Assembly: GCF_018334155.1 (NCBI RefSeq)
Contig: NZ_JAGXTP010000003.1
Span: forward strand, 372,001-436,000
Direction of reading: 5' to 3'
From: Devosia litorisediminis
GTDB lineage: Bacteria; Pseudomonadota; Alphaproteobacteria; Rhizobiales; Devosiaceae
DNA length: 64,000 bases
The stretch's first letter is position 1; each line of letters starts with the position of its first letter. Below the pieces are notes generated by a model. The model made no database searches and was not told the DNA's origin. It saw only the letters and a program-made list of their open reading frames with translations. Below are positions 17,227 to 26,738 of the stretch, piece after piece. A program made the position numbers and the translations under genes.

Positions 17227-17997
17227 CTACCCCAGACTCCTCCGCATCATTTCCAGCGCGTCTGCTGTCGTTCCCGTCGGCCGGAACTCCAGACCCACGG
17301 CGCCCGCATAGCCTTGTGTGTCCAGCCAGCTCAGCTTCTGTCGGAGCGGCAAATGCCCGCTGCCGGGCTGGTTGCGGCCGGGATGGTCGGCGATGTGGAC
17401 GTGAAAGATGCGGTTCAATCGGCCGGCCAGCACGCTCTCGGGGTCCTCGTCCATCACCATGGAATGATACATGTCATAGGTCAGCCCGATCTCGGGGCGG
17501 TTGACGGCGTCGACAATGTCGAGCGCTTCGGCGGTGCTGGTCAGGTAATAGCCGGGATGATCGACGCGATCATTGAGTGGCTCCAGCGCCAGCCGCACGC
17601 CCGAGCCAGTCAGCACATCGGCCGAGCGGGCCATGGCCCGGGTCAGCGCCGCATGCTGGCGGGCGCGCTCGACGCCCTCAAGCAACGGCCCCGACTGGCA
17701 GATCAGGATCGGCGCACCCAGACGCACCGCCACATCGCGGCTGTTTTCGAGGCCGGCAAGAAAGCGGTCATGGTCGCTGTCGCGCGTCAGCTCGGCAAAC
17801 GGTTCGGCGACAATGCCGGCCAGCGTGATGCCGGTCTGCTGCAGCGCCCGCTCCACCGCATCGAGATCCTTGTTCGACCACAGCCAGAATTCGACCTGTT
17901 CGAACCCCGCTGCCTTGGCCAGTTCAATGCGCTGGCAAAAATCATCGGTCTCGGGGACGAACAGCATGTCGATGCAGGCAGAGAATTTGCGCATCAT
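17227..17997 (-). CDS. Hydroxypyruvate isomerase-like TIM-barrel protein
   Basis: A 256-residue protein of the xylose-isomerase-like TIM-barrel superfamily. [27 protein letters not shown] closely follows the Hyi pattern. The metal-binding residues are suggested by E in LEPLN, D in [11 protein letters not shown] in [10 protein letters not shown] and E near the C terminus (LEFRP). Length agrees with Hyi (258). It may interconvert hydroxypyruvate and tartronate semialdehyde or act on a related sugar. The start overlaps the pyrF stop by four bases, so the two are cotranslated. Confidence 0.8.
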   Translation of the reverse strand: MMRKFSACIDMLFVPETDDFCQRIELAKAAGFEQVEFWLWSNKDLDAVERALQQTGITLAGIVAEPFAELTRDSDHDRFLAGLENSRDVAVRLGAPILICQSGPLLEGVERARQHAALTRAMARSADVLTGSGVRLALEPLNDRVDHPGYYLTSTAEALDIVDAVNRPEIGLTYDMYHSMVMDEDPESVLAGRLNRIFHVHIADHPGRNQPGSGHLPLRQKLSWLDTQGYAGAVGLEFRPTGTTADALEMMRRSLG

Positions 17998-18692
17998 GCC
18001 AGCCGCGTGCCGGTATTCATTTCCGCCAGAATGGCTTTGGCCGCAGCAGCGGGATCGGCCGCTTCAATGATGGGCCGCGCCACCACCAGATGGGTAGCCC
18101 CGGCGCTGAGCGCCTGCGCCGGGGTCATCACCCGTTTCTGATCACCAGCCGCGCTGCCGGCCGGCCGGATGCCCGGGGTGACGATGGAGAGATTTGGGCC
18201 AACAATGTCGCGTACCATGGCCGCTTCATGCGCCGAGGCGACCAGCCCGCCAATGCCGGCATCGCGCGCCTGCTGCGCCCGCAGCGCCACCAGTCCTGCC
18301 GTGTCGCGGGCAAAACCGGCTTCCTTGAGATCGCTATCGTCCATCGAGGTCAGCACCGAAACGCCCAGAATGGACAGATCCGAGCCTGCCGCACCCTTGA
18401 CCGCGGCGCGCATGCATTGGGGATAGGCGTGCACGGTCAGCATGGTGGCCCCGGTCTCGGCAATCGCGGCCACGCCCTTTTCGACCGTATTGTCGATATC
18501 GAGCAGCTTGAGGTCAAAGAACACCTTCTTGCCTGCCGCCAGCAGCGCCTTGCCCAGCGCGAAGCCATCGGCGCCGTAAAAGCACTGATAGCCAATCTTG
18601 TAGAAGTCGACGCTGTCACCCAGCAGCGCCACGATTTCCTCGGCGCGTGCGCGTGACGACACATCCAGTCCAACGATCAATTGGCCAGCCAT
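17994..18692 (-). CDS. pyrF: Orotidine-5'-phosphate decarboxylase
   Basis: A 232-residue decarboxylase making UMP in pyrimidine synthesis. The catalytic D-x-K-x-x-D tetrad motif is visible as [13 protein letters not shown] (around residues 59-71). The N terminus LIVGLDVSS and the phosphate-gripping TPGIRPAGS segment are normal. It leads a two-gene minus-strand unit with the Hyi-like isomerase, whose start overlaps its stop. Confidence 0.96.
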   Translation of the reverse strand: MAGQLIVGLDVSSRARAEEIVALLGDSVDFYKIGYQCFYGADGFALGKALLAAGKKVFFDLKLLDIDNTVEKGVAAIAETGATMLTVHAYPQCMRAAVKGAAGSDLSILGVSVLTSMDDSDLKEAGFARDTAGLVALRAQQARDAGIGGLVASAHEAAMVRDIVGPNLSIVTPGIRPAGSAAGDQKRVMTPAQALSAGATHLVVARPIIEAADPAAAAKAILAEMNTGTRLA

Positions 18693-18823
18693 GCTCTTCC
18701 CTCCGATGTGTATGTTGGCTCAGCACCTAGAGGATTTGCACCCACGCCGCAAGCTGCCGGGCGCGATTGCCGATGGCGGGTCGGCGTGCTTAGTCTTGGC
18801 GATGCCAAGGAGGGCAATGGTCA

Positions 18824-19042
18824 ATGTCCACGCTCGTCGTCACCCATCTCAACCACGATCTGCAGAACCGCAGATCCTATCTGAATTTCGTCTGGTCCGA
18901 TGATCCGGCCAAGCGGCTGGGGCTCGAAGTGCCCTATGGCACCACGCTTGATGATGCCGAGCGCGCGGCCAATATCGCAGTTCAGTCCCTGTCCGATGAA
19001 CTGGTGGCGGCCACTATCGAGCTGCCGCAACAGAAGGGCTGA
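18824..19042 (+). CDS. Small hypothetical protein
   Basis: A 72-residue acidic protein with no signal peptide or membrane segment (starting STLVVTHLNHDLQNRRSYLNFV, ending ELPQQKG). AAGGAGGG lies nine bases before the ATG, a strong ribosome binding site, which supports a real gene. Its last 29 bases overlap the convergent phosphatase gene. The family is not recognised. Confidence 0.6.
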   Translation: MSTLVVTHLNHDLQNRRSYLNFVWSDDPAKRLGLEVPYGTTLDDAERAANIAVQSLSDELVAATIELPQQKG

Positions 19043-19634
19043 ACCAGCCGGGTGCGAAATCTTCCATCGCCACCCATTCGGCCGCAAGCTTTGCCGGTTC
19101 GAGATCGAACGCGAAGCAATTGCCGCCGCCGGGATGCGCATGCCGGCTCTGATCCTCGGCGCGGGCAATGGCGCGGCCGCTCACATGGCACTTGAGCAAG
19201 GTGCCCACCCCGCCATGGCCGCAAAACACCACCGGGCGGTCCGCGCCGGTTTCGGCCAGCGCCCGGGCCACCGCCGCCACGATGCGCATCTGAGCGTCGA
19301 TGGCGCGTTCCCAGCCCTGGGCACTGGTTGCCGGTTCGCCAAAGAACCGGTCAGCCATGGTCTCGAATTCTGCGCTGGGCAGAAAGCCGGTGGCGCTGCG
19401 ATCATTCTCGCCCAGGGAAGGATCGATGCGGATATCGCGGTCGGGCGACAACAGCGTGGCCAGTTCGATCGCCTTGCGCTCATCGCTGGCAAAGATCGCC
19501 GCCCCTGTCGGTACGATATCGCGATCGGCAAAAGCCTGGGCCCGCGCGCGCCCCTGTGGGCTCAACCCCCATTGCGGCACCGGCACGCTGGCGTCGATCA
19601 GCACTTGCGGATGGGTGACATAGAGCGCGCGCAC
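19014..19634 (-). CDS. Histidine phosphatase family protein
   Basis: A 206-residue protein of the phosphoglycerate-mutase-like fold. The opening motif is YVTHPQV instead of the usual LxRHG, so the arginine before the catalytic histidine is replaced by threonine. The second histidine motif FCGHGGVGTLL and the ASDERKAIELA segment are intact. The variant opening is seen in a rhizobial subgroup as far as I recall. The substrate is unknown. It ends four bases after the start of nothing larger and is followed upstream by the flavin reductase gene. Confidence 0.8.
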   Translation of the reverse strand: MRALYVTHPQVLIDASVPVPQWGLSPQGRARAQAFADRDIVPTGAAIFASDERKAIELATLLSPDRDIRIDPSLGENDRSATGFLPSAEFETMADRFFGEPATSAQGWERAIDAQMRIVAAVARALAETGADRPVVFCGHGGVGTLLKCHVSGRAIARAEDQSRHAHPGGGNCFAFDLEPAKLAAEWVAMEDFAPGWFSPSVAAAR

Positions 19635-19638
19635 TGCG

Positions 19639-20184
19639 CTAGCCCCGGCTAAAATGGGTCAGTTCGTGCACCATCTGATCGACCTTGCGCACAATGGCGG
19701 GTTCGACAAAGTTCTGCTGGGCGTCGAACGCTTCTTCGGCGGGCCCGATGCCCAGCAGGGTTGGCACCACCAGCGCTCCCACCTTGGTCAGCGATTCGCG
19801 CAGATGGCTCAGCGACCAGATTGTGCCGTACTTGCCCGAGCTCACCCCGCCAATGCCGAACACCGCATGGCGAAACGGGCTCGGCCGCTGGCGGCTGACC
19901 CAGGTGATGGCATTGACCAGCAGTGGCGGCAGCCCGCCATTATATTCTGGCGTGGCAATGAAAACGATGTCGTGGCTGCGCCATAGCTCGGCCAGGGCCA
20001 CCGCACCCTGCGGAACGGCATCGGCTTCCAGATCCTCATTGAAGATGGGCAGATTGAAATCACCCAGATTGATGGCGTTCACGCTCACGCCCGTCGCCTC
20101 GAGCTGGCGTCCCATATGGGCCTGCAATTTCAGGTTGTGCGAGCCTTGGCGGATCGATCCGGACAGGGTCAGGGCAGTGGTCAT
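19639..20184 (-). CDS. NADPH-dependent FMN reductase
   Basis: A 181-residue flavodoxin-like reductase. The FMN phosphate loop is GSIRQGSHN at residues 9-17, the isoalloxazine-contact motif TPEYNGGLPPLLVNAI is in the middle, and the GGVSSGKYG loop follows. Such enzymes reduce free FMN or quinones. It lies four bases upstream of the histidine phosphatase gene on the same strand, so they are probably cotranscribed; no functional link is evident. Confidence 0.92.
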   Translation of the reverse strand: MTTALTLSGSIRQGSHNLKLQAHMGRQLEATGVSVNAINLGDFNLPIFNEDLEADAVPQGAVALAELWRSHDIVFIATPEYNGGLPPLLVNAITWVSRQRPSPFRHAVFGIGGVSSGKYGTIWSLSHLRESLTKVGALVVPTLLGIGPAEEAFDAQQNFVEPAIVRKVDQMVHELTHFSRG

Positions 20185-20298
20185 GTCATCTCCAACTCAA
20201 TTGATGTCGAAAGTGACGTGGCTGGTCCGTCGTGGCAAGGGCGTTGCCCCCGATCGGGCAATGTCCTAGCCATATCAATCCATCAGGGAGTATTGCCC

Positions 20299-20706
20299 AT
20301 GTCTGCAATGATCTTCGTCAACCTGCCGGTCACCGATCTGGACGCTGCCATGGCCTATTACAAGGCCATCGGCTTTGATCACAATCCGCAATTTACCGAT
20401 GAGACAGCGGCCTGCATCGTCATCAGCGACACCATTTTTGTCATGCTGCTCACCCATGACAAGTTCAAGCAGTTCTCGCCCCTGCCCATTCCCGATCCAA
20501 AGGCCCAGACCCAGGCCCTCTATGCGCTCTCGCGCGATAGCCGCGCGGCGGTGGATGCCATAGCCGAGGCCGGTCTCAAGGCCGGGGGCAGCGAAATACG
20601 GCCGGCCCAGGATATGGGCTTTATGTATTCACGCGCCATTGCCGATCTGGATGGCCATGTGTGGGAACATATGTGGATGGATATGGCGCAAATGCCCCAG
20701 GACTAG
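20299..20706 (+). CDS. VOC-superfamily glyoxalase-like protein
   Basis: A 135-residue protein starting SAMIFVNLPVTDLDAAMAYYKAIGF, the typical first beta-alpha module of the fold, and ending with DLDGHVWEHMWMDM. It resembles the predicted lactoylglutathione lyase-like group (YdeM/Glo_EDI type). A GGGAG site lies about nine bases before the ATG at 20299. It is divergent from the FMN reductase gene and convergent with dnaJ. Substrate is unknown. Confidence 0.85.
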   Translation: MSAMIFVNLPVTDLDAAMAYYKAIGFDHNPQFTDETAACIVISDTIFVMLLTHDKFKQFSPLPIPDPKAQTQALYALSRDSRAAVDAIAEAGLKAGGSEIRPAQDMGFMYSRAIADLDGHVWEHMWMDMAQMPQD

Positions 20707-20747
20707 GCGCCGCTGGTGATTGCGCTGCCGCGTGCGCGGCATTGATA

Positions 20748-20770
20748 CCATGCGGGGTTACCCCGCATGG
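20748..20770. terminator. Hairpin between the VOC gene and dnaJ
   Basis: CCATGCGGGG, the loop TTA and CCCCGCATGG form a perfect ten-base stem in the 88-base convergent gap. There is no U tract, but position suggests a bidirectional terminator. Confidence 0.5.
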
Positions 20771-20794
20771 CGCTGATTGAATACGCGATGCGCC

Positions 20795-21928
20795 TTAGGC
20801 GTCGAACATCTTCTTGAGCTTGTCGAAGAACCCGCCCGAGGTCGGGCTGGTGGCCTCGGTTTCGAGCTGGGCGAACTCTTCGAGAAGTTCGCGCTGCTTG
20901 CGGCTGAGCGCTTGTGGCGTCTCGATATCGAGCTGCACATACATGTCGCCGACATCCTTGCTGCGCAGCACCGGCATGCCCTTGCCCTTGAGCCGGACAC
21001 GCTGGCCGGGCTGGGTACCGGCCGACACCTTCACCTTGGCCCTCGCATTGTCCAGCGTTGGCACTTCGAACTCGCCGCCCAGTGCGGCGGTGGTCATGGC
21101 AATGGGAACCCGGGCGAACAGATCGGCGCCATCGCGCTGGAACAGCTCATGGGGCCGGATCGAGATAAAGATATACAGGTCCCCCGGCGGGCCCCCGCGC
21201 AGCCCCGCTTCGCCTTCATTGGCCAGCCGGATGCGCGTGCCGTCTTCAATCCCCTTGGGAATATCAACGCTGAGCGTACGGTTTTCCTGACGACGGCCCT
21301 GACCACCACAATCGGTGCAGGGCTGGTCCATCATCTGGCCGCGGCCCTGACAGACCGGGCAGGTCCGCTCAATGGTGAAAAAGCCCTGGGCGGCGCGCAC
21401 CTTGCCATGGCCATTACACTGCCGGCAGGTATGGGTGCCCGTGCCAGGCTTGGCACCCGAGCCGTCGCAGGTATCGCAGCCCACCAAGGTTGGCACGTCG
21501 ATCTCGACGGTGCGGCCTTCAAAGCTCTCTTCGAGGCTGATTTCAAGATTGTAGCGCAGATCGCTGCCACGCAGCTTGGCCGCGCCGCCACCGCCCCGAC
21601 GGCCGCCGCCGCCCATGAAGTCGCCAAAGATATCGTCAAAGATATCGGACATGGACGAGTTGAAGTCAGGCCCGAAACCGCTCGGACCGCGACCACCGCC
21701 ATTCTCGAACGCCGCGTGGCCAAACCGGTCATAGGCGGCCCGCTTCTGGCCGTCCTTGAGCGTGTCATAGGCCTCGTTGATTTCCTTGAACTTGGCCTCG
21801 GCCTCATCATTGCCCGGATTCCGGTCAGGGTGATGCGCCATGGCCAGCTTGCGGTAGGCGCTCTTGAGCGCAGCGTCATCGGCGCCCTTTTCGACACCGA
21901 GCACGTCGTAGAAATCCCGTTTGGACAA
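20795..21928 (-). CDS. dnaJ: Chaperone DnaJ
   Basis: A 377-residue Hsp40 cochaperone. The J domain at residues 1-70 contains the HPD triad in AHHPDRNPG; a Gly/Phe region follows. The zinc domain has four CxxCxGxG repeats ([32 protein letters not shown]). The start is taken as TTG at 21928 ([11 protein letters not shown]), which has GGAGA eight bases upstream; the longer frame from 21943 would include that site. dnaK lies 2.1 kb upstream, separated by two other genes, so the usual dnaKJ operon is split. Confidence 0.97.
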   Translation of the reverse strand: MSKRDFYDVLGVEKGADDAALKSAYRKLAMAHHPDRNPGNDEAEAKFKEINEAYDTLKDGQKRAAYDRFGHAAFENGGGRGPSGFGPDFNSSMSDIFDDIFGDFMGGGGRRGGGGAAKLRGSDLRYNLEISLEESFEGRTVEIDVPTLVGCDTCDGSGAKPGTGTHTCRQCNGHGKVRAAQGFFTIERTCPVCQGRGQMMDQPCTDCGGQGRRQENRTLSVDIPKGIEDGTRIRLANEGEAGLRGGPPGDLYIFISIRPHELFQRDGADLFARVPIAMTTAALGGEFEVPTLDNARAKVKVSAGTQPGQRVRLKGKGMPVLRSKDVGDMYVQLDIETPQALSRKQRELLEEFAQLETEATSPTSGGFFDKLKKMFDA

Positions 21929-22032
21929 GAAGCACGTCTCCAATGCGTTGCCGGTCGCGACAGGCGCGCCCGATCAAGATCTAAGCCCCTAGATGGCAAT
22001 CGACCCCACGGCCCGCAAGGGGTCTGGGGCCG

Positions 22033-22080
22033 CTAGAGCGTTTTGAGCAAAAGTTGGTGCACTTTTGTCGGCCAAAACGC
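22033..22080. repeat. Nested palindrome AGAGCGTTTTG...CAAAACGC
   Basis: The outer arms GCGTTTTG (22038-22045) and CAAAACGC (22073-22080) enclose inner arms CAAAAGT and ACTTTTG. Repeats with the CTAGAGCGTTTT opening are scattered in many Hyphomicrobiales genomes. It lies upstream of dnaJ. Confidence 0.55.
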
Positions 22081-22159
22081 CCTTCTGCTCTCAGGGCAAC
22101 CAATTACCCGCTCATGTAGCAAGAGCGGGCGCAGGCTTCAACATGGGTGATTCGATTGG

Positions 22160-23215
22160 CTAGCGGCGCAGCGCGGCCGCAAATGTCTTGCTCAACCCGT
22201 CCGCGACATCGGCCTGGGCAAACAGCGCCTTGGTGACGATCCCGCCCATGCCGAAAAATCCCTGCGTGACCCCGTCATAGCGCAGCATGGTGACCGCCAC
22301 ACCGGCCGCGCTCAATGCGCTGGCCAGTGCTTCGCCTTCCGAGCGCAGCGGATCAATCCCCGCCAGCACGATCAGGCTCGGTGGCAGTCCGGCCAGATCA
22401 TCGCGGCCTACCAATTGCAGCGCGGGCACGGTTTCGGGCATGCCTTCGGGAAACAGCTGCTTGAAGCGCCAGCGCATGGCGGGTAGCCCGATCGGGCGCG
22501 TGCGCAGGGCTTCATCATAGGACGGTGTGCCCATATCCGTGTCGGCAATGGGATGGATCAGCACTTGCTGTACCGGCCGCAGCCCCCGCGTTTCACGTGC
22601 CTTGAGCGCCACATGCATGGCCAGATTGGCGCCTGCATCTTCGCCGGCCACCGCAATGCGGCGCGGATCGCCGCCCAGCCGATGGGCCTGACCACTCAGC
22701 CAGCCCCATGCCGCCCAGGCATCATCATGGGCCGCGGGAAAACCATGCTCGGGCGCCAGCCGGTAATCGAGCGAAAGCACAATGGCGCCCGCCCGCCAGG
22801 CAAAGGCGCGGGCCGAGGCGTCGTGACTGTCCAGATCGCCGGTAACAAAACCACCGCCGTGAAAATACAGCACCATCGGATTGAGCCGCTCCGCCAGCCC
22901 GGCGGGACGATAAAGCCGCGCCGCAAGGCTGCCATCGCCGCCGGGAATGCTCAGCGCCTCGTCCGCCACCTGATCATCACTGAGCGTGCCGCCCCCCTGC
23001 GCCATCAGCGCGGCGATCGCATCGACGGCCCTGGGCTGGCTGCGGGCCGCATCGGGGCTCAACTGCTCAAGCGGACGCGCACCCAGTTGTCCCAGCATGT
23101 CGATCACCAGCTTCATATCGGTATCAAGCCCGATGGCAGGGTCTTGCCCGATCAGTTCGGCAATCCGGCCAATTGAGTCGGCGGCTGCGTCGGGATCGGG
23201 GCGGGGATCGGTCAT
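22160..23215 (-). CDS. Alpha/beta-hydrolase (HSL-family) homologue lacking catalytic Ser and His
   Basis: A 351-residue protein with the hormone-sensitive-lipase fold: the oxyanion motif YFHGGGFVTGD near residue 120 and the cap region are intact. The nucleophile elbow, normally GDSAG, reads GEDAG, so aspartate replaces serine. The catalytic histidine, normally in a GVTHxF context, is glutamine (GVTQGFFGMG). The acidic residue in AGIDPLRSEG remains. It is therefore unlikely to be an ordinary esterase; it may be a binding protein or use a different chemistry. It sits between dnaJ and dnaK. Confidence 0.85.
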   Translation of the reverse strand: MTDPRPDPDAAADSIGRIAELIGQDPAIGLDTDMKLVIDMLGQLGARPLEQLSPDAARSQPRAVDAIAALMAQGGGTLSDDQVADEALSIPGGDGSLAARLYRPAGLAERLNPMVLYFHGGGFVTGDLDSHDASARAFAWRAGAIVLSLDYRLAPEHGFPAAHDDAWAAWGWLSGQAHRLGGDPRRIAVAGEDAGANLAMHVALKARETRGLRPVQQVLIHPIADTDMGTPSYDEALRTRPIGLPAMRWRFKQLFPEGMPETVPALQLVGRDDLAGLPPSLIVLAGIDPLRSEGEALASALSAAGVAVTMLRYDGVTQGFFGMGGIVTKALFAQADVADGLSKTFAAALRR

Positions 23216-23534
23216 GATGGCGCTGCCCTGTCAGTTTTCAAGCGTCCCTTGGACCGGCTGAACCGGTCCGCAATTGGGCTCAATCAAGGATATTTTGCGG
23301 CAACCCTGTCGTCCGCCGACAGCGGCATACCCGCTAGGCGCCGGTTTCTGGCCTGATTCACGTGAAACCAGCAAGCCTTCACCACAACGAAAAACCGCGC
23401 CAGTGGCGCGTGTGGTGTCGGTTCGGGGGGATTGCAGCATGGGGATTGAAGGTGGCGGCCGCTGATGCGGCGCATATCGGTGGCGCTGCCCGAAGGGGCA
23501 TGGTCGGGGGCACGCAGGCCCCCGCGGCGCAGTC
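23216..23534. other. Intergenic region with palindromes
   Basis: This 320-base gap lies between two minus-strand genes. It holds GGACCGG-ctgaa-CCGGTCC (23251-23269), a parS-like site (23355-23368), the palindrome CGCGCCAGTGGCGCG (23396-23410), and GGGGGC-acgcag-GCCCCC (23506-23523), which is placed as a terminator of the gene at 23535. No convincing reading frame was found. Confidence 0.5.
23355..23368 (+). promoter_or_regulatory. parS-like motif GATTCACGTGAAAC (copy 3)
   Basis: An exact copy in intergenic DNA. Twenty-seven bases later comes CGCGCCAGTGGCGCG, as at copy 2. Confidence 0.6.
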
Positions 23535-24002
23535 TTAGCCGGTTACGTCGGCGACATTGACGCCCTTGTCCATCAGCTTCTTGCGCGCGGCATTGACCGC
23601 ATCGACGCTGAATTCGTCTTCATGGCGCATCACGATGGCTTCGCTGGTCAGGTCACCGCGACCATGGGCCACCAGTTTCTCGAAGCCGTCGCTGACGCCT
23701 TCTTCCATCATCTGATCGCTCAGCACCTTGTTGGCGCCGACGCGCTTGTGCTTGGCGCGCACCTTGACCAGCCGGGTCACCCGGCCATTGTCGGCGGTGC
23801 GGAACTCTTCGGCAGCCGCCAGGCTGGTCCAGAAGGCCCGTTCGACCTCGTCGCCAGCGGTGTCTTGGGCAACGCCCACCAGCTCGGCAATGCGCATCTG
23901 GCAGTCAAAGGCCAGGTCGTCATAGCCAAGCCGGACAGCGTTCGCCATCAGCTTGCGCAGTTTGTCGGGGTCGGTGAATGTTTTGGGGTCTGGAATGTTC
24001 AT
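23535..24002 (-). CDS. Conserved-looking hypothetical protein downstream of dnaK
   Basis: A 155-residue soluble, charged protein without a recognised domain. The first half (DPDKLRKLMANAVRLGYDDLAFDCQMRIAEL) looks like a helical repeat; the second half is rich in Lys/Arg and ends DKGVNVADVTG. There is no signal peptide or membrane segment. It lies 80 bases beyond dnaK on the same strand with an intrinsic terminator between, so it is probably separately transcribed. Function unknown. Confidence 0.65.
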   Translation of the reverse strand: MNIPDPKTFTDPDKLRKLMANAVRLGYDDLAFDCQMRIAELVGVAQDTAGDEVERAFWTSLAAAEEFRTADNGRVTRLVKVRAKHKRVGANKVLSDQMMEEGVSDGFEKLVAHGRGDLTSEAIVMRHEDEFSVDAVNAARKKLMDKGVNVADVTG

Positions 24003-24031
24003 GGATCACCATACCCAGTTCCCGTTCAAAC

Positions 24032-24063
24032 AAAAAGAGGCCCGGCAGCTGCCGGACCTCTTT
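24032..24063 (-). terminator. Intrinsic terminator of dnaK
   Basis: On the minus strand AAAGAGGTCCGGCAGC pairs with GCTGCCGGGCCTCTTT and runs into TTTTTG, 20 bases beyond the dnaK stop. Confidence 0.85.
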
Positions 24064-24083
24064 ATCTGTCGCTTCAGAGCCGC

Positions 24084-25997
<1,914 letters not shown>

Positions 25998-26119
25998 TTA
26001 CTCTAGCCTCTCTGTAAGCAAACCCTTGCTGGAGCCCCTCTTGCGAGGCAGATCCGAGGCTCCTTGGAGCCGGGTTCCTAGCAATTGAAATTGCGCTCAT
26101 CGCTGAGCTTGAGGGGTAT

Positions 26120-26146
26120 ATAGGGGGGTCCCCCTAAGGCTTCAAG
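26120..26146 (-). promoter_or_regulatory. Candidate sigma-32 promoter of dnaK
   Basis: CTTG and CCTAT separated by 18 bases on the minus strand match the alphaproteobacterial RpoH pattern exactly. The -10 lies about 120 bases before the dnaK ATG. Confidence 0.7.
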
Positions 26147-26225
26147 CGTTCAAAGGACACATTCGGCCCTGCTTGGTCTCATTGCCGCCGTTCTGGCAGA
26201 AAACAGCCCGACTCAGCCACCTGAG

Positions 26226-26251
26226 CGAGGCCGGCAGCACTGCCGACCTCC
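26226..26251 (-). terminator. Possible hairpin terminator of the small secreted protein gene
   Basis: GAGGTCGGCAG and CTGCCGGCCTC form a strong stem 20-45 bases beyond the stop at 26271 on the minus strand. A U tract is missing. Confidence 0.35.
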
Positions 26252-26270
26252 CCATGCGGCCCCCTTGACG

Positions 26271-26609
26271 CTATTGCGCGTCGGTCAGGGTATATTCGCT
26301 CAGCGAGCAGATATCGACTTCGCGCACATCAAGCACGCCGCCTTCGGCACTCTCAAAGCGGAAATCGTAAAAGCACTCGTCCGAGCCATCGCCAATGGTC
26401 ACGGTGCCCATCGTATCGGGCTCGATGGTGCCGTTCTCGCCCAGCACGTCGGCGCCCCAGTTATCCTCATTGCTTGGCGTGGTATAAAAGAAGTGCACCG
26501 ACTGGCTGCTATTGTTGATCAGCGTGAAGGCAACGGGCTCGGCCGCAGCCGGCATTGCACTGGCGGCCAGCGCCAAAGCGGCAAGGCCACCCTTGAAATA
26601 GGGGTTCAT
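26271..26609 (-). CDS. Small secreted hypothetical protein
   Basis: A 112-residue protein with a clear Sec signal peptide (basic start, GGLAALALAASAMPAAA, cleavage after AAA near residue 23). The mature part of about 90 residues is acidic, has two cysteines (DECFYDF and VDICSLS) that could form a disulfide, and opens with VAFTLINNSSQSVHFFY. GAGGAG precedes the ATG at 26609; the longer frame is rejected. I do not recognise the family beyond a periplasmic beta-rich look. Confidence 0.7.
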   Translation of the reverse strand: MNPYFKGGLAALALAASAMPAAAEPVAFTLINNSSQSVHFFYTTPSNEDNWGADVLGENGTIEPDTMGTVTIGDGSDECFYDFRFESAEGGVLDVREVDICSLSEYTLTDAQ

Positions 26610-26738
26610 GGTTATTCTCCTCGGGGCCGGGCGCATCGGCGCCGCGACGGCGCACTATCAACCGGCGCGGAAATTAAGCAAGTGGCTTGCTCGTTGACGG
26701 CGCTTTTCTTTGCCCCGGCAAAACCCTAGAACCGGGCC

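Noticed and set aside
22590..22603. GTTTCACGTGCCTT inside the hydrolase gene, considered as a ninth parS-like copy
   Set aside because: The second half of the motif does not match.
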